Position numbers and translations under genes: made by a program. The notes beneath the pieces were generated by a model, which made no database searches, was not told the origin of the DNA, and worked only from the letters and a program-made list of their open reading frames with translations. Positions 36,216 to 43,710 of a stretch of DNA of 64,000 nt are shown in pieces. How positions within the stretch are numbered: position 1 is the first letter of the stretch; each line of letters opens with the position of its first letter. The stretch spans positions 102,167 through 166,166 of the forward strand of contig NZ_JIBC01000010.1 of the NCBI RefSeq assembly GCF_000620505.1, given 5' to 3'. Origin of the DNA: Sulfitobacter sp. 20_GPM-1509m (GTDB lineage Bacteria > Pseudomonadota > Alphaproteobacteria > Rhodobacterales > Rhodobacteraceae).

Positions 36216-38030
36216 TCACTCTTCCCACCACCACACTTCGGGCATGTAATTCGGCCCGTCGCCATAGATCGGTATCACGTCAGGGTGCTTCATTTCCTTG
36301 ATATGGGCGATACGTCCTTCGGCATATTGCCAGAAGGGGATCACATAGGCTCCTGCCGTCAGCACCCGGTCCAGCGCGCGGGTGGCGGCGACGAACTGGT
36401 CCTGACCCTCGGCCTTCAGCATCGCGTCGATCATCGCATCCACCGCAGGGCTGTGAATGCCGGGCAGGTTGCGCGATCCTTCGGCGGTGGCGGCGTCGCT
36501 GCCCCAATAATACCGCTGCTCGTTGCCCGGCGACAGCGACAGGGCGCGACGGAAAAAGGTCATGTCGAAATCAAAGCTGTTGGTGCGCGACAGAAATTGC
36601 GCGTCGTCCACGGTTTCGATCTTTGCGGTGATGCCCAGACGCTTTAGCGCGCCGATGTAAATATCGGCGATGGCGATATTCTCGGTGCTGCCCTTGGGCA
36701 GGAGAATGTCGAATGTGAACGGCGTGCCGTCCGGTCCGCGCAATGTGCCGCCCTCGGCGGAAAAGCCTGCCTCTTGCAACAGCTTGGTTGCTGCGCGCAG
36801 ACCCTGACGGTTGCGTGCGCTGCCGTCCGAAACGGGCAGGGCAAAGCCTTGCAGCGTGTCCGGGGGCAGATCGTCGGCATAGGGTTCCAGCAAGGCCGCC
36901 ACATCCGGCGCGGCGGGACCGTCCTGCATCGACAGCACCGAGTTCGAGAAATACGAAGTGATGCGCGGCTGAACGCCCCCCGTGAGCGTGTCGTTGATAT
37001 ATTCGAAGTTGAACGCATGGATCAGCGCCGAGCGCACACGCCAGTCGTCAAAGGGCGCGCGGCGGGTGTTCATCGCCAGCCCGGTCATGCCTGAGGGCTT
37101 GCCGTGGGGGATCTCGGTCTGAACCACGTCACCGTTGACCGCGCGGGGAAAATCATACTGCGACGTCCAGCTTTCAGAGTTGAATTCACGGATGGCGGAA
37201 ATCTCGCCGGCCTTGAACCCTTCGAGCAGCACGGTGCTGTCGCCGTAGAAATCGATGCGGATCTTGTCAAAGTTGTTGGTGCCGCGCCGCACCGGGACAT
37301 CCGCGCCCCAGTAGTCCGGGTTGCGGGCGAGTTGCACGTACCGCCCGCCCTCAAAACCGGATACCACATAAGGGCCGCTGCCCAGCGGCACGTCGGCCAG
37401 CGGGGCATTGGCAAAATCGCGGCCCTCCCACTGCGCCTTGCTGAGGATCGGGCGCATACCGGCCAGCAAGACCAGTTCACGATTGCCCGGCTCGAAGGTC
37501 ATCTTGACCGCGCGCGGCCCGTCTTTGGTGATCGAGGTGATCTGAGCCCACAGCCCGTGGTAGCGGGGGTGCCCTTCGGTGCCCAGAGTCTCATAGCTCC
37601 AGATCACGTCCTCAACCGTGACGGGTGTGCCGTCCGAGAACGCCGCCTCGGGGCGCAGCACGAATCGTACTTCGGTCCGGTCGTCCGACACTTCGACCGA
37701 TTCGGCGAGCAGACCGTACAAAGTGAAGGGTTCGTCCAGACTGCGCCCCATCAAACTTTCGTGCGTGAAGGTGGAAAGTTGCCAGGGCGCGTTGCCTTTG
37801 CGCACGAAGGGATTGAGGGAATCAAAGCCGCCCGTGTTGCCCAGCACGATGGACCCGCCGCGCGGGGCGTCCGGGTTCACGTAAGAGAGCGACACAAAAT
37901 CGGGTGGCAGGGCGGGATCGCCATACATAGCTATGCCATGCACCGGCTCGGATGCTGCGGTGCCCGCACCGAGAATCAGCACCGCGATGGCGACATTCCG
38001 AAGACCCGCGTGGAAAATATTGACACCCAT
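36216..38030 (-). CDS. extracellular solute-binding protein family 5 (peptide ABC transporter), YejA-like
   Basis: A 604-residue periplasmic binding protein with a signal peptide (hydrophobic AIAVLILGAGTA, cleavage near AASEP). GIAMYGDPALPPDFVSLSYV and GGSIVLGNTGGFDSLNPF are typical of the YejA/oligopeptide group. It is an orphan: no permease or ATPase gene is adjacent, so it must work with components encoded elsewhere. The divergent 303-bp upstream region also contains a candidate small-RNA unit on the other strand. Confidence 0.9.
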   Translation of the reverse strand: MGVNIFHAGLRNVAIAVLILGAGTAASEPVHGIAMYGDPALPPDFVSLSYVNPDAPRGGSIVLGNTGGFDSLNPFVRKGNAPWQLSTFTHESLMGRSLDEPFTLYGLLAESVEVSDDRTEVRFVLRPEAAFSDGTPVTVEDVIWSYETLGTEGHPRYHGLWAQITSITKDGPRAVKMTFEPGNRELVLLAGMRPILSKAQWEGRDFANAPLADVPLGSGPYVVSGFEGGRYVQLARNPDYWGADVPVRRGTNNFDKIRIDFYGDSTVLLEGFKAGEISAIREFNSESWTSQYDFPRAVNGDVVQTEIPHGKPSGMTGLAMNTRRAPFDDWRVRSALIHAFNFEYINDTLTGGVQPRITSYFSNSVLSMQDGPAAPDVAALLEPYADDLPPDTLQGFALPVSDGSARNRQGLRAATKLLQEAGFSAEGGTLRGPDGTPFTFDILLPKGSTENIAIADIYIGALKRLGITAKIETVDDAQFLSRTNSFDFDMTFFRRALSLSPGNEQRYYWGSDAATAEGSRNLPGIHSPAVDAMIDAMLKAEGQDQFVAATRALDRVLTAGAYVIPFWQYAEGRIAHIKEMKHPDVIPIYGDGPNYMPEVWWWEE

Positions 38031-38109
38031 TTTGGCAACAATTCCCTTCTGCCCTTGTTTTGCTAGACCCAGCGGTATCTGGGCTTTCAGGTGATTTCAA
38101 ACTTTTAGC

Positions 38110-38138
38110 TTGGCCCTCGGCCTTAGATTGCTTATAAA
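38110..38138 (+). promoter_or_regulatory. candidate sigma-70 promoter for a small RNA
   Basis: TTGGCC (38110-38115) and TATAAA (38133-38138) are separated by exactly 17 bases, close to the housekeeping consensus. No gene start follows at the expected distance. Instead a strong intrinsic terminator lies about 55 bases downstream, pointing to a short non-coding transcript. Start of transcription is expected near 38145. Confidence 0.5.
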
Positions 38139-38144
38139 GACCTC

Positions 38145-38221
38145 ACTGCTCGATAGGTTTCTTGCCTGTATGAAACCTGCCTCAATAACTTAACGCCAGC
38201 TTCGTGCTGGCGTTTTTTTTT
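38145..38221 (+). ncRNA. candidate small RNA, about 77 nt
   Basis: Defined by the promoter at 38110-38138 and the terminator at 38192-38221. The predicted RNA has a 5' hairpin (AGGTTTC at 38155-38161 paired with GAAACCT at 38172-38178), an unpaired A/U-rich linker CTCAATAACTTAA, and the terminator hairpin with a long U-tail, the kind of 3' end Hfq binds. It contains a chance-sized reading frame of seven codons (MKPASIT) at 38171, so a leader peptide with attenuation of bdhA is an alternative. I do not recognise a known RNA family. Confidence 0.45.
38192..38221 (+). terminator. strong intrinsic terminator between two divergent genes
   Basis: A 9-bp perfect stem AACGCCAGC / GCTGGCGTT with the stable-looking TTCGT loop is followed by an uninterrupted run of T to 38221. 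It is oriented to the plus strand. No annotated plus-strand gene ends upstream of it: the nearest upstream gene is on the minus strand and starts at 38030. It must therefore terminate an unannotated transcript or attenuate bdhA. Confidence 0.9.
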
Positions 38222-38333
38222 GGCCTGACGCTTGCGGGTGCCTTGCGGAACCACACCGCGCGCTTTGCCGTTCCTTTTGCAGATGCAGCATGGCAAGGTT
38301 GCCGTAGCACGCAAACCGCGAAGGAGCATTCTC

Positions 38334-39119
38334 ATGGCCATCACACACGACCTGTCCGGCAAAACCGCCGTCATCACCGGCTCGAACTCTGGTATCGGCC
38401 TGGGCATTGCCAAGGAAATGGGCAAGGCGGGGGCGAATCTGGTTCTCAACAGCTTTACCGATTCTGACGAAGATCACGATCTGGCCGCCGAACTGTCCCG
38501 CAGCCTTGGGGTCGATGTGACGTATATTCAGGCCGATATGTCCAAGGCCGAGGATTGTCGCCGTCTGGTTGTGGCCGCAGGTGGTTGCGACATTCTGGTG
38601 AACAACGCAGGCATCCAGCATGTCGCGGCGATTCAGGACTTTCCCATCGACAAATGGAACGCGATCATCGCGATCAACCTCAGCTCGGCCTTTCATACCA
38701 GCGCCGTGGCGGTGACGGGGATGCGCGAACGGGGATGGGGGCGGATCATCAACATTGCATCGGCCCATGGTCTGACCGCGTCGCCCTATAAATCGGCCTA
38801 TGTCGCGGCCAAGCACGGCATTGTAGGGCTGACAAAAACCGTGGCGCTGGAAACCGCGACTGATCCGATCACCGCCAATGCGATCTGTCCGGGCTATGTG
38901 CTGACCCCCATCGTGGAAAAGCAGATCCCCGACACGATGAAAGAATACAACATGACCCGCGAAGAGGTGATCCAGAACGTCATGCTGACACGCCAGCCCA
39001 GCAAGGAGTTTGCCACTACCGAACAACTGGGTGGCACGGCCGTGTTCCTGTGCTCGGATGCCGCCGCCCAGATCACCGGCACCACCATCAGCGTCGACGG
39101 CGGCTGGACGGCGCTTTAA
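38334..39119 (+). CDS. bdhA: 3-hydroxybutyrate dehydrogenase
   Basis: A 261-residue short-chain dehydrogenase. The cofactor motif TGSNSGIGLGIA, NNAG motif (VNNAGIQHV), catalytic YKSAYVAAK and ICPGYVLTPIVEKQIPD near the end match 3-hydroxybutyrate dehydrogenases, which convert 3-hydroxybutyrate to acetoacetate in polyhydroxybutyrate turnover. GAAGGAG seven bases upstream supports the start. It is followed by a repeat element and a patatin gene on the same strand. Other SDR substrates cannot be excluded but the motif set is characteristic. Confidence 0.88.
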   Translation: MAITHDLSGKTAVITGSNSGIGLGIAKEMGKAGANLVLNSFTDSDEDHDLAAELSRSLGVDVTYIQADMSKAEDCRRLVVAAGGCDILVNNAGIQHVAAIQDFPIDKWNAIIAINLSSAFHTSAVAVTGMRERGWGRIINIASAHGLTASPYKSAYVAAKHGIVGLTKTVALETATDPITANAICPGYVLTPIVEKQIPDTMKEYNMTREEVIQNVMLTRQPSKEFATTEQLGGTAVFLCSDAAAQITGTTISVDGGWTAL

Positions 39120-39134
39120 CGCGGGCCTGCCGAT

Positions 39135-39165
39135 TTCATCTTGCCAATAAACTCCCGCCGGAGGC
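39135..39165 (+). repeat. dispersed 3'-end element, copy D (after bdhA)
   Basis: TTCATCTTGCC, three bases, AAACTCC, then CGCCGGAGG begins 15 bp after the bdhA stop in the same orientation. The left half matches copies A and C closely; the GGGGGCAGCGCCCCC hairpin is replaced by a GC-rich sequence with a weaker stem. It lies inside the short bdhA-patatin gap. Confidence 0.6.
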
Positions 39166-39199
39166 TCCCGAAGTCTGCGGCGGACCGAAAGGCCCTGAC

Positions 39200-40231
39200 A
39201 TGACACGCAAACGCATCAACCTGGCCCTGCAAGGTGGCGGCGCGCATGGCGCGTTCACCTGGGGCGCGCTGGACCGCATTCTCGAGGACGACCGGATTGA
39301 AATTGCTGGAATTTCCGGCACCTCCGCCGGGGCTCTGAACGGCGCTGCGTTGAAATCCGGCATGGTCACCGGCGGCGCCGAGGGCGCGCGGGCCGCGCTG
39401 GACGCGCTCTGGACCGAGGTTGCGGGGCTGCAAGGTGTCGAGGCCCAAAGCTGGATGGCGCCCTTTGGCGTGCGCAGCGTCAGTCAGGCGATGGAGATGA
39501 ATCCGCTCTATCTGATGGGCGAGGCGATCAGCCACGGTCTGTCGCCCTATGCCATGGGGCCGTTCTATACCAACCCGCTGACGTCGATTGTCGGCGCGTT
39601 CAACTATGACAAGGTCTGCGCCGACGACGGACCTGCGTTCTTTGTGAACGCCACCCGTGTGCGCAATGGCAAGCTGCGGGTGTTCAAAGGCGACGAGGTG
39701 ACCGCCGATGTGATCATGGCCTCGGCCTGTCTGCCGACGCTGTTTCAGGCGGTCGAGCTGTATGACAGTCAGACAGGCCGGACCGAGGCGTTTTGGGACG
39801 GTGGCTATACCGGCAATCCGGCGCTGTTCCCGTTCTTCGAGCGGCGGCTGCCGCCGGATATCGTGGTGATCAACATCAACCCGCTGGAGCGGGAGGACGT
39901 GCCCTATACCCCGCAGCAGATCCAGAACCGGATCAACGAGATCAGCTTTAACTCGTCGCTGCTGCGCGAGATGCGGGCGATTGCGCTGGTGCAGCGTCTG
40001 TTGGACGACGGCACCATCCCCGAGGAGCGTATGGCACGGGTGCACATGCACATGATTGCCGACGATGATCTGATGAACGATCTGTCGGTGGCCACTAAAA
40101 CCGTGCCGAACGGCTATGTTCTGGGCAAGCTCAAGCAGGCGGGGCGCGCGGCTGCGGACCTTTTCCTGTCACAGCATTTCGACGATCTGAACCAGCGGTC
40201 CAGCATCGACATGCGTGCGATGTACAGCTGA
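39200..40231 (+). CDS. patatin-like phospholipase family protein
   Basis: A 343-residue predicted lipid acyl hydrolase. The oxyanion loop ALQGGGAHGAF, the nucleophile elbow GTSAG (Ser about residue 41) and the dyad aspartate in FWDGGYTGNP are all present. No signal peptide, so probably intracellular. It lies about 80 bp after bdhA, an association seen in relatives that suggests, without proof, a role in lipid or polyhydroxybutyrate granule metabolism. It is convergent with the DUF502 gene, 4 bp apart. Confidence 0.9.
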   Translation: MTRKRINLALQGGGAHGAFTWGALDRILEDDRIEIAGISGTSAGALNGAALKSGMVTGGAEGARAALDALWTEVAGLQGVEAQSWMAPFGVRSVSQAMEMNPLYLMGEAISHGLSPYAMGPFYTNPLTSIVGAFNYDKVCADDGPAFFVNATRVRNGKLRVFKGDEVTADVIMASACLPTLFQAVELYDSQTGRTEAFWDGGYTGNPALFPFFERRLPPDIVVININPLEREDVPYTPQQIQNRINEISFNSSLLREMRAIALVQRLLDDGTIPEERMARVHMHMIADDDLMNDLSVATKTVPNGYVLGKLKQAGRAAADLFLSQHFDDLNQRSSIDMRAMYS

Positions 40232-40235
40232 GCGG

Positions 40236-40943
40236 TTATTCCGGCGGCTGGCTGGGGTCCTTGGAATTCGGATAGACCAGACCCGCCGAAATCACCAGTT
40301 TCGCGGCATCTTCCACGCTCATGTCCAGTTCGATCACCTCTTCGGCGGGCACGAACAGCAAGAACCCCGAGGTCGGGTTCGGCGTGGTCGGCAAGAATAC
40401 CGACATCAGCCCGTTCTGGTTGCCTGCGCGGTTCTTGATCTCGCCCTTGGCGGTGGTCGAGACAAAGCCGATGGCCCAGATACCGCGACGGGGATATTCG
40501 ACCAGGCAGGCCTTTTCAAAGCTGCGTTCGGACTGGGCAAAGACGGTTTCGGAAATCTGTTTGATCCCCGAATAGATCGATCGCACAACCGGCGTCCGTT
40601 CAACCAGGCTTTCGCCAAAGCGCAGGACCGAGCGGCCGATCAGCCCCTTGGCCATCCAGCCGACAATGATGGTGAACACCAGAAAGATGATAACGCCGAT
40701 GCCGCGCACGTTGATCTGCGAGTCGCGTGCGAAGCCAAAGAAATCCTGGATCATCCGGTCGGGATGATAGGCACGCGGGACAAAGGGCAGCACCATGCCG
40801 TCGATCCAGCCGACAACGGTCCAGATCAGCCAGATGGTCAGGCCGACAGGCGCGATCACCACAAGTCCGGTCAGGAAAGACGCCCGCAAACGCCCGAGCA
40901 GGCTGCCCTTGCGGCGTGGTTCCTCGTCAAAAGGTGTGTTCAT
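40236..40943 (-). CDS. DUF502 family membrane protein
   Basis: A 235-residue protein with two N-terminal transmembrane helices (about residues 22-52 and 82-102), followed by a soluble domain containing SVFLPTTPNPTSGFLLFVPA, the segment that marks DUF502. The family is widespread, with no established function in bacteria. It stands between the convergent patatin gene and psuG; an imperfect hairpin (40978-41011) lies just upstream. Confidence 0.88.
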   Translation of the reverse strand: MNTPFDEEPRRKGSLLGRLRASFLTGLVVIAPVGLTIWLIWTVVGWIDGMVLPFVPRAYHPDRMIQDFFGFARDSQINVRGIGVIIFLVFTIIVGWMAKGLIGRSVLRFGESLVERTPVVRSIYSGIKQISETVFAQSERSFEKACLVEYPRRGIWAIGFVSTTAKGEIKNRAGNQNGLMSVFLPTTPNPTSGFLLFVPAEEVIELDMSVEDAAKLVISAGLVYPNSKDPSQPPE

Positions 40944-40977
40944 CAGGTTCCCGGAAAAAGGTGGATTCTGTAATCCT

Positions 40978-41011
40978 GCAGCAGTCCCCTTGAAAATAGG
41001 GATTTTGCTGC
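40978..41011 (-). terminator. imperfect hairpin between psuG and the DUF502 gene
   Basis: GCAGCA and TGCTGC, with inner TCCC and GGGA, can pair across an AT-rich loop. It lies after the psuG stop on the minus strand and before the DUF502 start. There is no clear T-run, so termination is only a possibility. Confidence 0.25.
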
Positions 41012-41049
41012 CGCCTTCAACACCGGTTGATGATTTGAATCAATGTCTT

Positions 41050-41964
41050 TCAGGTCAGTTTGGTCATTTCGACCGCAATCTGTGCAGCCAGCCGTGCATT
41101 ATTGCGCACAAGTGCGATGTTGGCGGTCAGCGAGCGGCCTTCGGTCAACTCAAAGATGCGCTGCAACAGGAAGGGTGTGACCGCCTTGGCGCTGATGCCT
41201 TGGGCGTCGGCTTCGGCCTGGGCCTGTGCTATGATCGGGGCCAGCACCTCTGGGGCAATCTCGTCGCTTTGCGGGATCGGGTTGGCCACCAGTTGCCCGC
41301 CGGGCACGGCGAGGCGGGCGCGCATCTTGTGGGCGGCGGCGATCTCGGCGGCGGTGTCCATGCGCAGGGGCGCGTCAAAGCCTGCACTGCGCGACCAGAA
41401 GGCGGGCAGCGCGTCCTGACCATAGGCGATGACGGGCACGCCTTGGGTTTCCAGCACTTCCAGCGTTTTGGGGATGTCGAGGATCGCCTTGGGGCCGGCT
41501 GCGACGACCGTGACGGCGGTCTGTGCCAGTTCCATCAGGTCGGCGGAGATGTCAAAGGTCTGGTCCGCGCCCATGTGTACGCCGCCGATGCCGCCGGTGG
41601 CAAAGACGCTGATGTTGGCCAGACGGGCCGCGATCATGGTGGCGGCCACGGTGGTCGCCCCCGTGCGGCCCTTGGCCATGCAGACGGCCATGTCGGCGCG
41701 GCTGATCTTGTCCACATCCTTGGCCTGCGCCAATGCTTCCAGTTGCTTGTCGGTCAGACCCACATGCAGCCGCCCCGCGATCACCGCCATCGTGGCGGGC
41801 GTGGCTCCGGCGGCGCGCAAGTCTTCCTCGACCTGCCGCGCAACCTCAAGGTTTTGCGGATAGGGCATGCCGTGGGTGATGATCGTGCTTTCCAATGCGA
41901 CAACGGGCGATCCGCTGGCCTGTGCGTTGGCGACTTCGGAGGAGCGGGCGTAGGAATGGGTCAA
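41050..41964 (-). CDS. psuG: pseudouridine-5'-phosphate glycosidase
   Basis: A 304-residue PsuG, which cleaves pseudouridine 5'-phosphate into uracil and ribose 5-phosphate. Motifs GSPVVALESTIITHGMPYP near the N-terminus, FATGGIGGVHMGA mid-protein and PFLLQRIFELTEGRSLTAN near the C-terminus are characteristic. It overlaps the upstream kinase gene by 4 nt, together forming the complete two-step pseudouridine catabolic pathway. No dedicated nucleoside transporter is nearby. Confidence 0.94.
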   Translation of the reverse strand: MTHSYARSSEVANAQASGSPVVALESTIITHGMPYPQNLEVARQVEEDLRAAGATPATMAVIAGRLHVGLTDKQLEALAQAKDVDKISRADMAVCMAKGRTGATTVAATMIAARLANISVFATGGIGGVHMGADQTFDISADLMELAQTAVTVVAAGPKAILDIPKTLEVLETQGVPVIAYGQDALPAFWSRSAGFDAPLRMDTAAEIAAAHKMRARLAVPGGQLVANPIPQSDEIAPEVLAPIIAQAQAEADAQGISAKAVTPFLLQRIFELTEGRSLTANIALVRNNARLAAQIAVEMTKLT

Positions 41965-42848
41965 TTTGGCGTGTCTCCTGAGACATAGATGGCGGCCGCT
42001 TCCAATGCTTGCGCGAGGGCCGCGTGGCGGTCTGCGCCGCGGGCTTCTGCGGCGATATGGGCGGCCATGAAGGTGTCGCCGGCACCGGTCACGCGGGTGA
42101 CCAGCACTTGCGGCGGTGTGGCGTGAATGACGCCGCCCGTGGCGTCGCCTTCGGCAGCATCATCGCCGCCGTTGGTGACCAGAACGCGGGCAGCGCCGCG
42201 GTTCAGCAGGGCGGCGGCGGCGTCGGGGGCCGTGGCAAAGGTGGTCTGACACAGCAGGCCGGCCTCTTCGCAGTTCACATAGAGCGTGCCGCGGCGGTTG
42301 TTCAGAAAGGGCGTGAGCCGCTCGGCCTTGCCGGGCGAGGCGGGGGCGACGCGCAGATCGGCCTGTGCCAGCGCGTCGCCGGTGGCGATCTCGGCCAGCA
42401 GGTCCAGCGTCAGGTTGCCATCAAGTGCCACCAGCCCGGCATAGGGCGCGGGCAGGTTGCCATCGGTCAGAGGGCGCAGGATCTTGGCGCCTGCGGCCTC
42501 AAGCGAGTGGGCGTCGGCGATGGCGGCGATCAGCCCGTTCGCGCCCTCGACCGCCATATAGCGGTCGGTGGGCAGGTCGTCCGACCGGTAAATGGTATCG
42601 GTGATCATGCCACGCGCGGCGCAGGCGGCCATCAACTCGTCGCCCTCGGCGTCGCGGCCAATCGCCGTCAGCAGCGCAGGCGTCAGCCCGAACCGCGCCA
42701 GCGTCATGGCGATGTTCATCGCCACGCCGCCGGGCAGGCGGGTGATCCGTCCGGGCACGTCCGACCCCTGTCGCATGACCGAGGCAGAGCGCCCGATCAC
42801 GTCCCACAGGACCGATCCGATACAAAGGATGTCTGCTGTCTTTTTCAT
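41961..42848 (-). CDS. psuK: PfkB-family kinase, pseudouridine kinase
   Basis: A 295-residue ribokinase-fold enzyme: ILCIGSVLWDVIGRSA at the N-terminus, sugar-binding GGVAMNIAMTLARFG, and the PfkB signature VTGAGDTFMAAHIAAEA with catalytic Asp near the C-terminus. By itself it would be called a sugar kinase; coupling to psuG (4-nt overlap) identifies it as pseudouridine kinase, which produces the PsuG substrate. A DUF4198 gene lies 46 bp upstream on the same strand. Confidence 0.88.
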   Translation of the reverse strand: MKKTADILCIGSVLWDVIGRSASVMRQGSDVPGRITRLPGGVAMNIAMTLARFGLTPALLTAIGRDAEGDELMAACAARGMITDTIYRSDDLPTDRYMAVEGANGLIAAIADAHSLEAAGAKILRPLTDGNLPAPYAGLVALDGNLTLDLLAEIATGDALAQADLRVAPASPGKAERLTPFLNNRRGTLYVNCEEAGLLCQTTFATAPDAAAALLNRGAARVLVTNGGDDAAEGDATGGVIHATPPQVLVTRVTGAGDTFMAAHIAAEARGADRHAALAQALEAAAIYVSGDTPN

Positions 42849-42894
42849 CCGCGCTTCATGGCTGGAAGCGGTCTGTGATGCAAGCGTTTCGGCG

Positions 42895-43710
42895 CTACTC
42901 GGGCACCTTGAACGTCAGCGCCGCCCACAGCGTTTCCCACACCGCGTCCTTGTCACCCGCATAGGGGCGCAGCACCACCGCATCCAGCAGGTATTCGCTG
43001 CCCGGTGTGACGGGAATACGGGCCACCCCATGATCGTCGGTGCGGGTGGTGGTCACCACGACCTCGCCCTTTGGATCGCGTTGGAAAATCTCGACCTGTG
43101 CATCGGCGCGCGGCTGGGCCTGATACAGAACCTGCACCTGCATCGTGCCGTCAAAGGCGGCGGAATAGGGGTTGGTCAGGGCGACAAACTCGGTCTCCAT
43201 GCCGGTGACCACATCCGCGCCTTCACCGTTGCCAACGCCCACCAGCGACTTGATATAACGGGCATAAATCTCGCGGAAACCCTCCTGGGGCCAGCCTGCG
43301 GAGATGTGGTCGGTCTCGGCGGTCTTGAAATCCTTGTGCTTGGCGAAAGCCAGGAATTTCTCCCATTCGCTGTATTTCAGCGAGGACTCCGTGGATTGAT
43401 AGACCAGCACCAACAGACCGTCGACGGCAGGGGCCTGTGTGGCAAGGGCGGGAATATTGCCAAGCCGCCCCTCGACCGGCACGGATGTCTCTCCCATGAT
43501 CATGTCAAAGCGCACGATGTTGTTTTTGAAATAGGCCAGCGTCGATCCGGCAAAATTCTGACCGTTTTTCAGGTCAGCTTTCAGATCTCCGCCGCTTTCG
43601 ACTTGATACTGTTGCGGTTCCAGCCAAGACTCATGGGCAATGACCGCATTGGCCCCTGCAAAGGGGGCGAGGAACATGGCGGCGAGAAACACGAACCGGG
43701 ACAGACGCAT
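42895..43710 (-). CDS. DUF4198 domain-containing exported protein
   Basis: A 271-residue protein with a signal peptide (hydrophobic FVFLAAMFLAPFAGANA, cleavage near AVIA-HE). The mature N-terminus HESWLEPQQYQV, with histidine right after the signal, fits DUF4198, a family with beta-sandwich folds often found with metal (nickel, cobalt, iron) uptake genes. The divergent gene is a HupE/UreJ protein, whose family is also metal-associated, so a shared role in periplasmic metal handling is a reasonable inference. No binding residues are proven. Confidence 0.83.
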   Translation of the reverse strand: MRLSRFVFLAAMFLAPFAGANAVIAHESWLEPQQYQVESGGDLKADLKNGQNFAGSTLAYFKNNIVRFDMIMGETSVPVEGRLGNIPALATQAPAVDGLLVLVYQSTESSLKYSEWEKFLAFAKHKDFKTAETDHISAGWPQEGFREIYARYIKSLVGVGNGEGADVVTGMETEFVALTNPYSAAFDGTMQVQVLYQAQPRADAQVEIFQRDPKGEVVVTTTRTDDHGVARIPVTPGSEYLLDAVVLRPYAGDKDAVWETLWAALTFKVPE

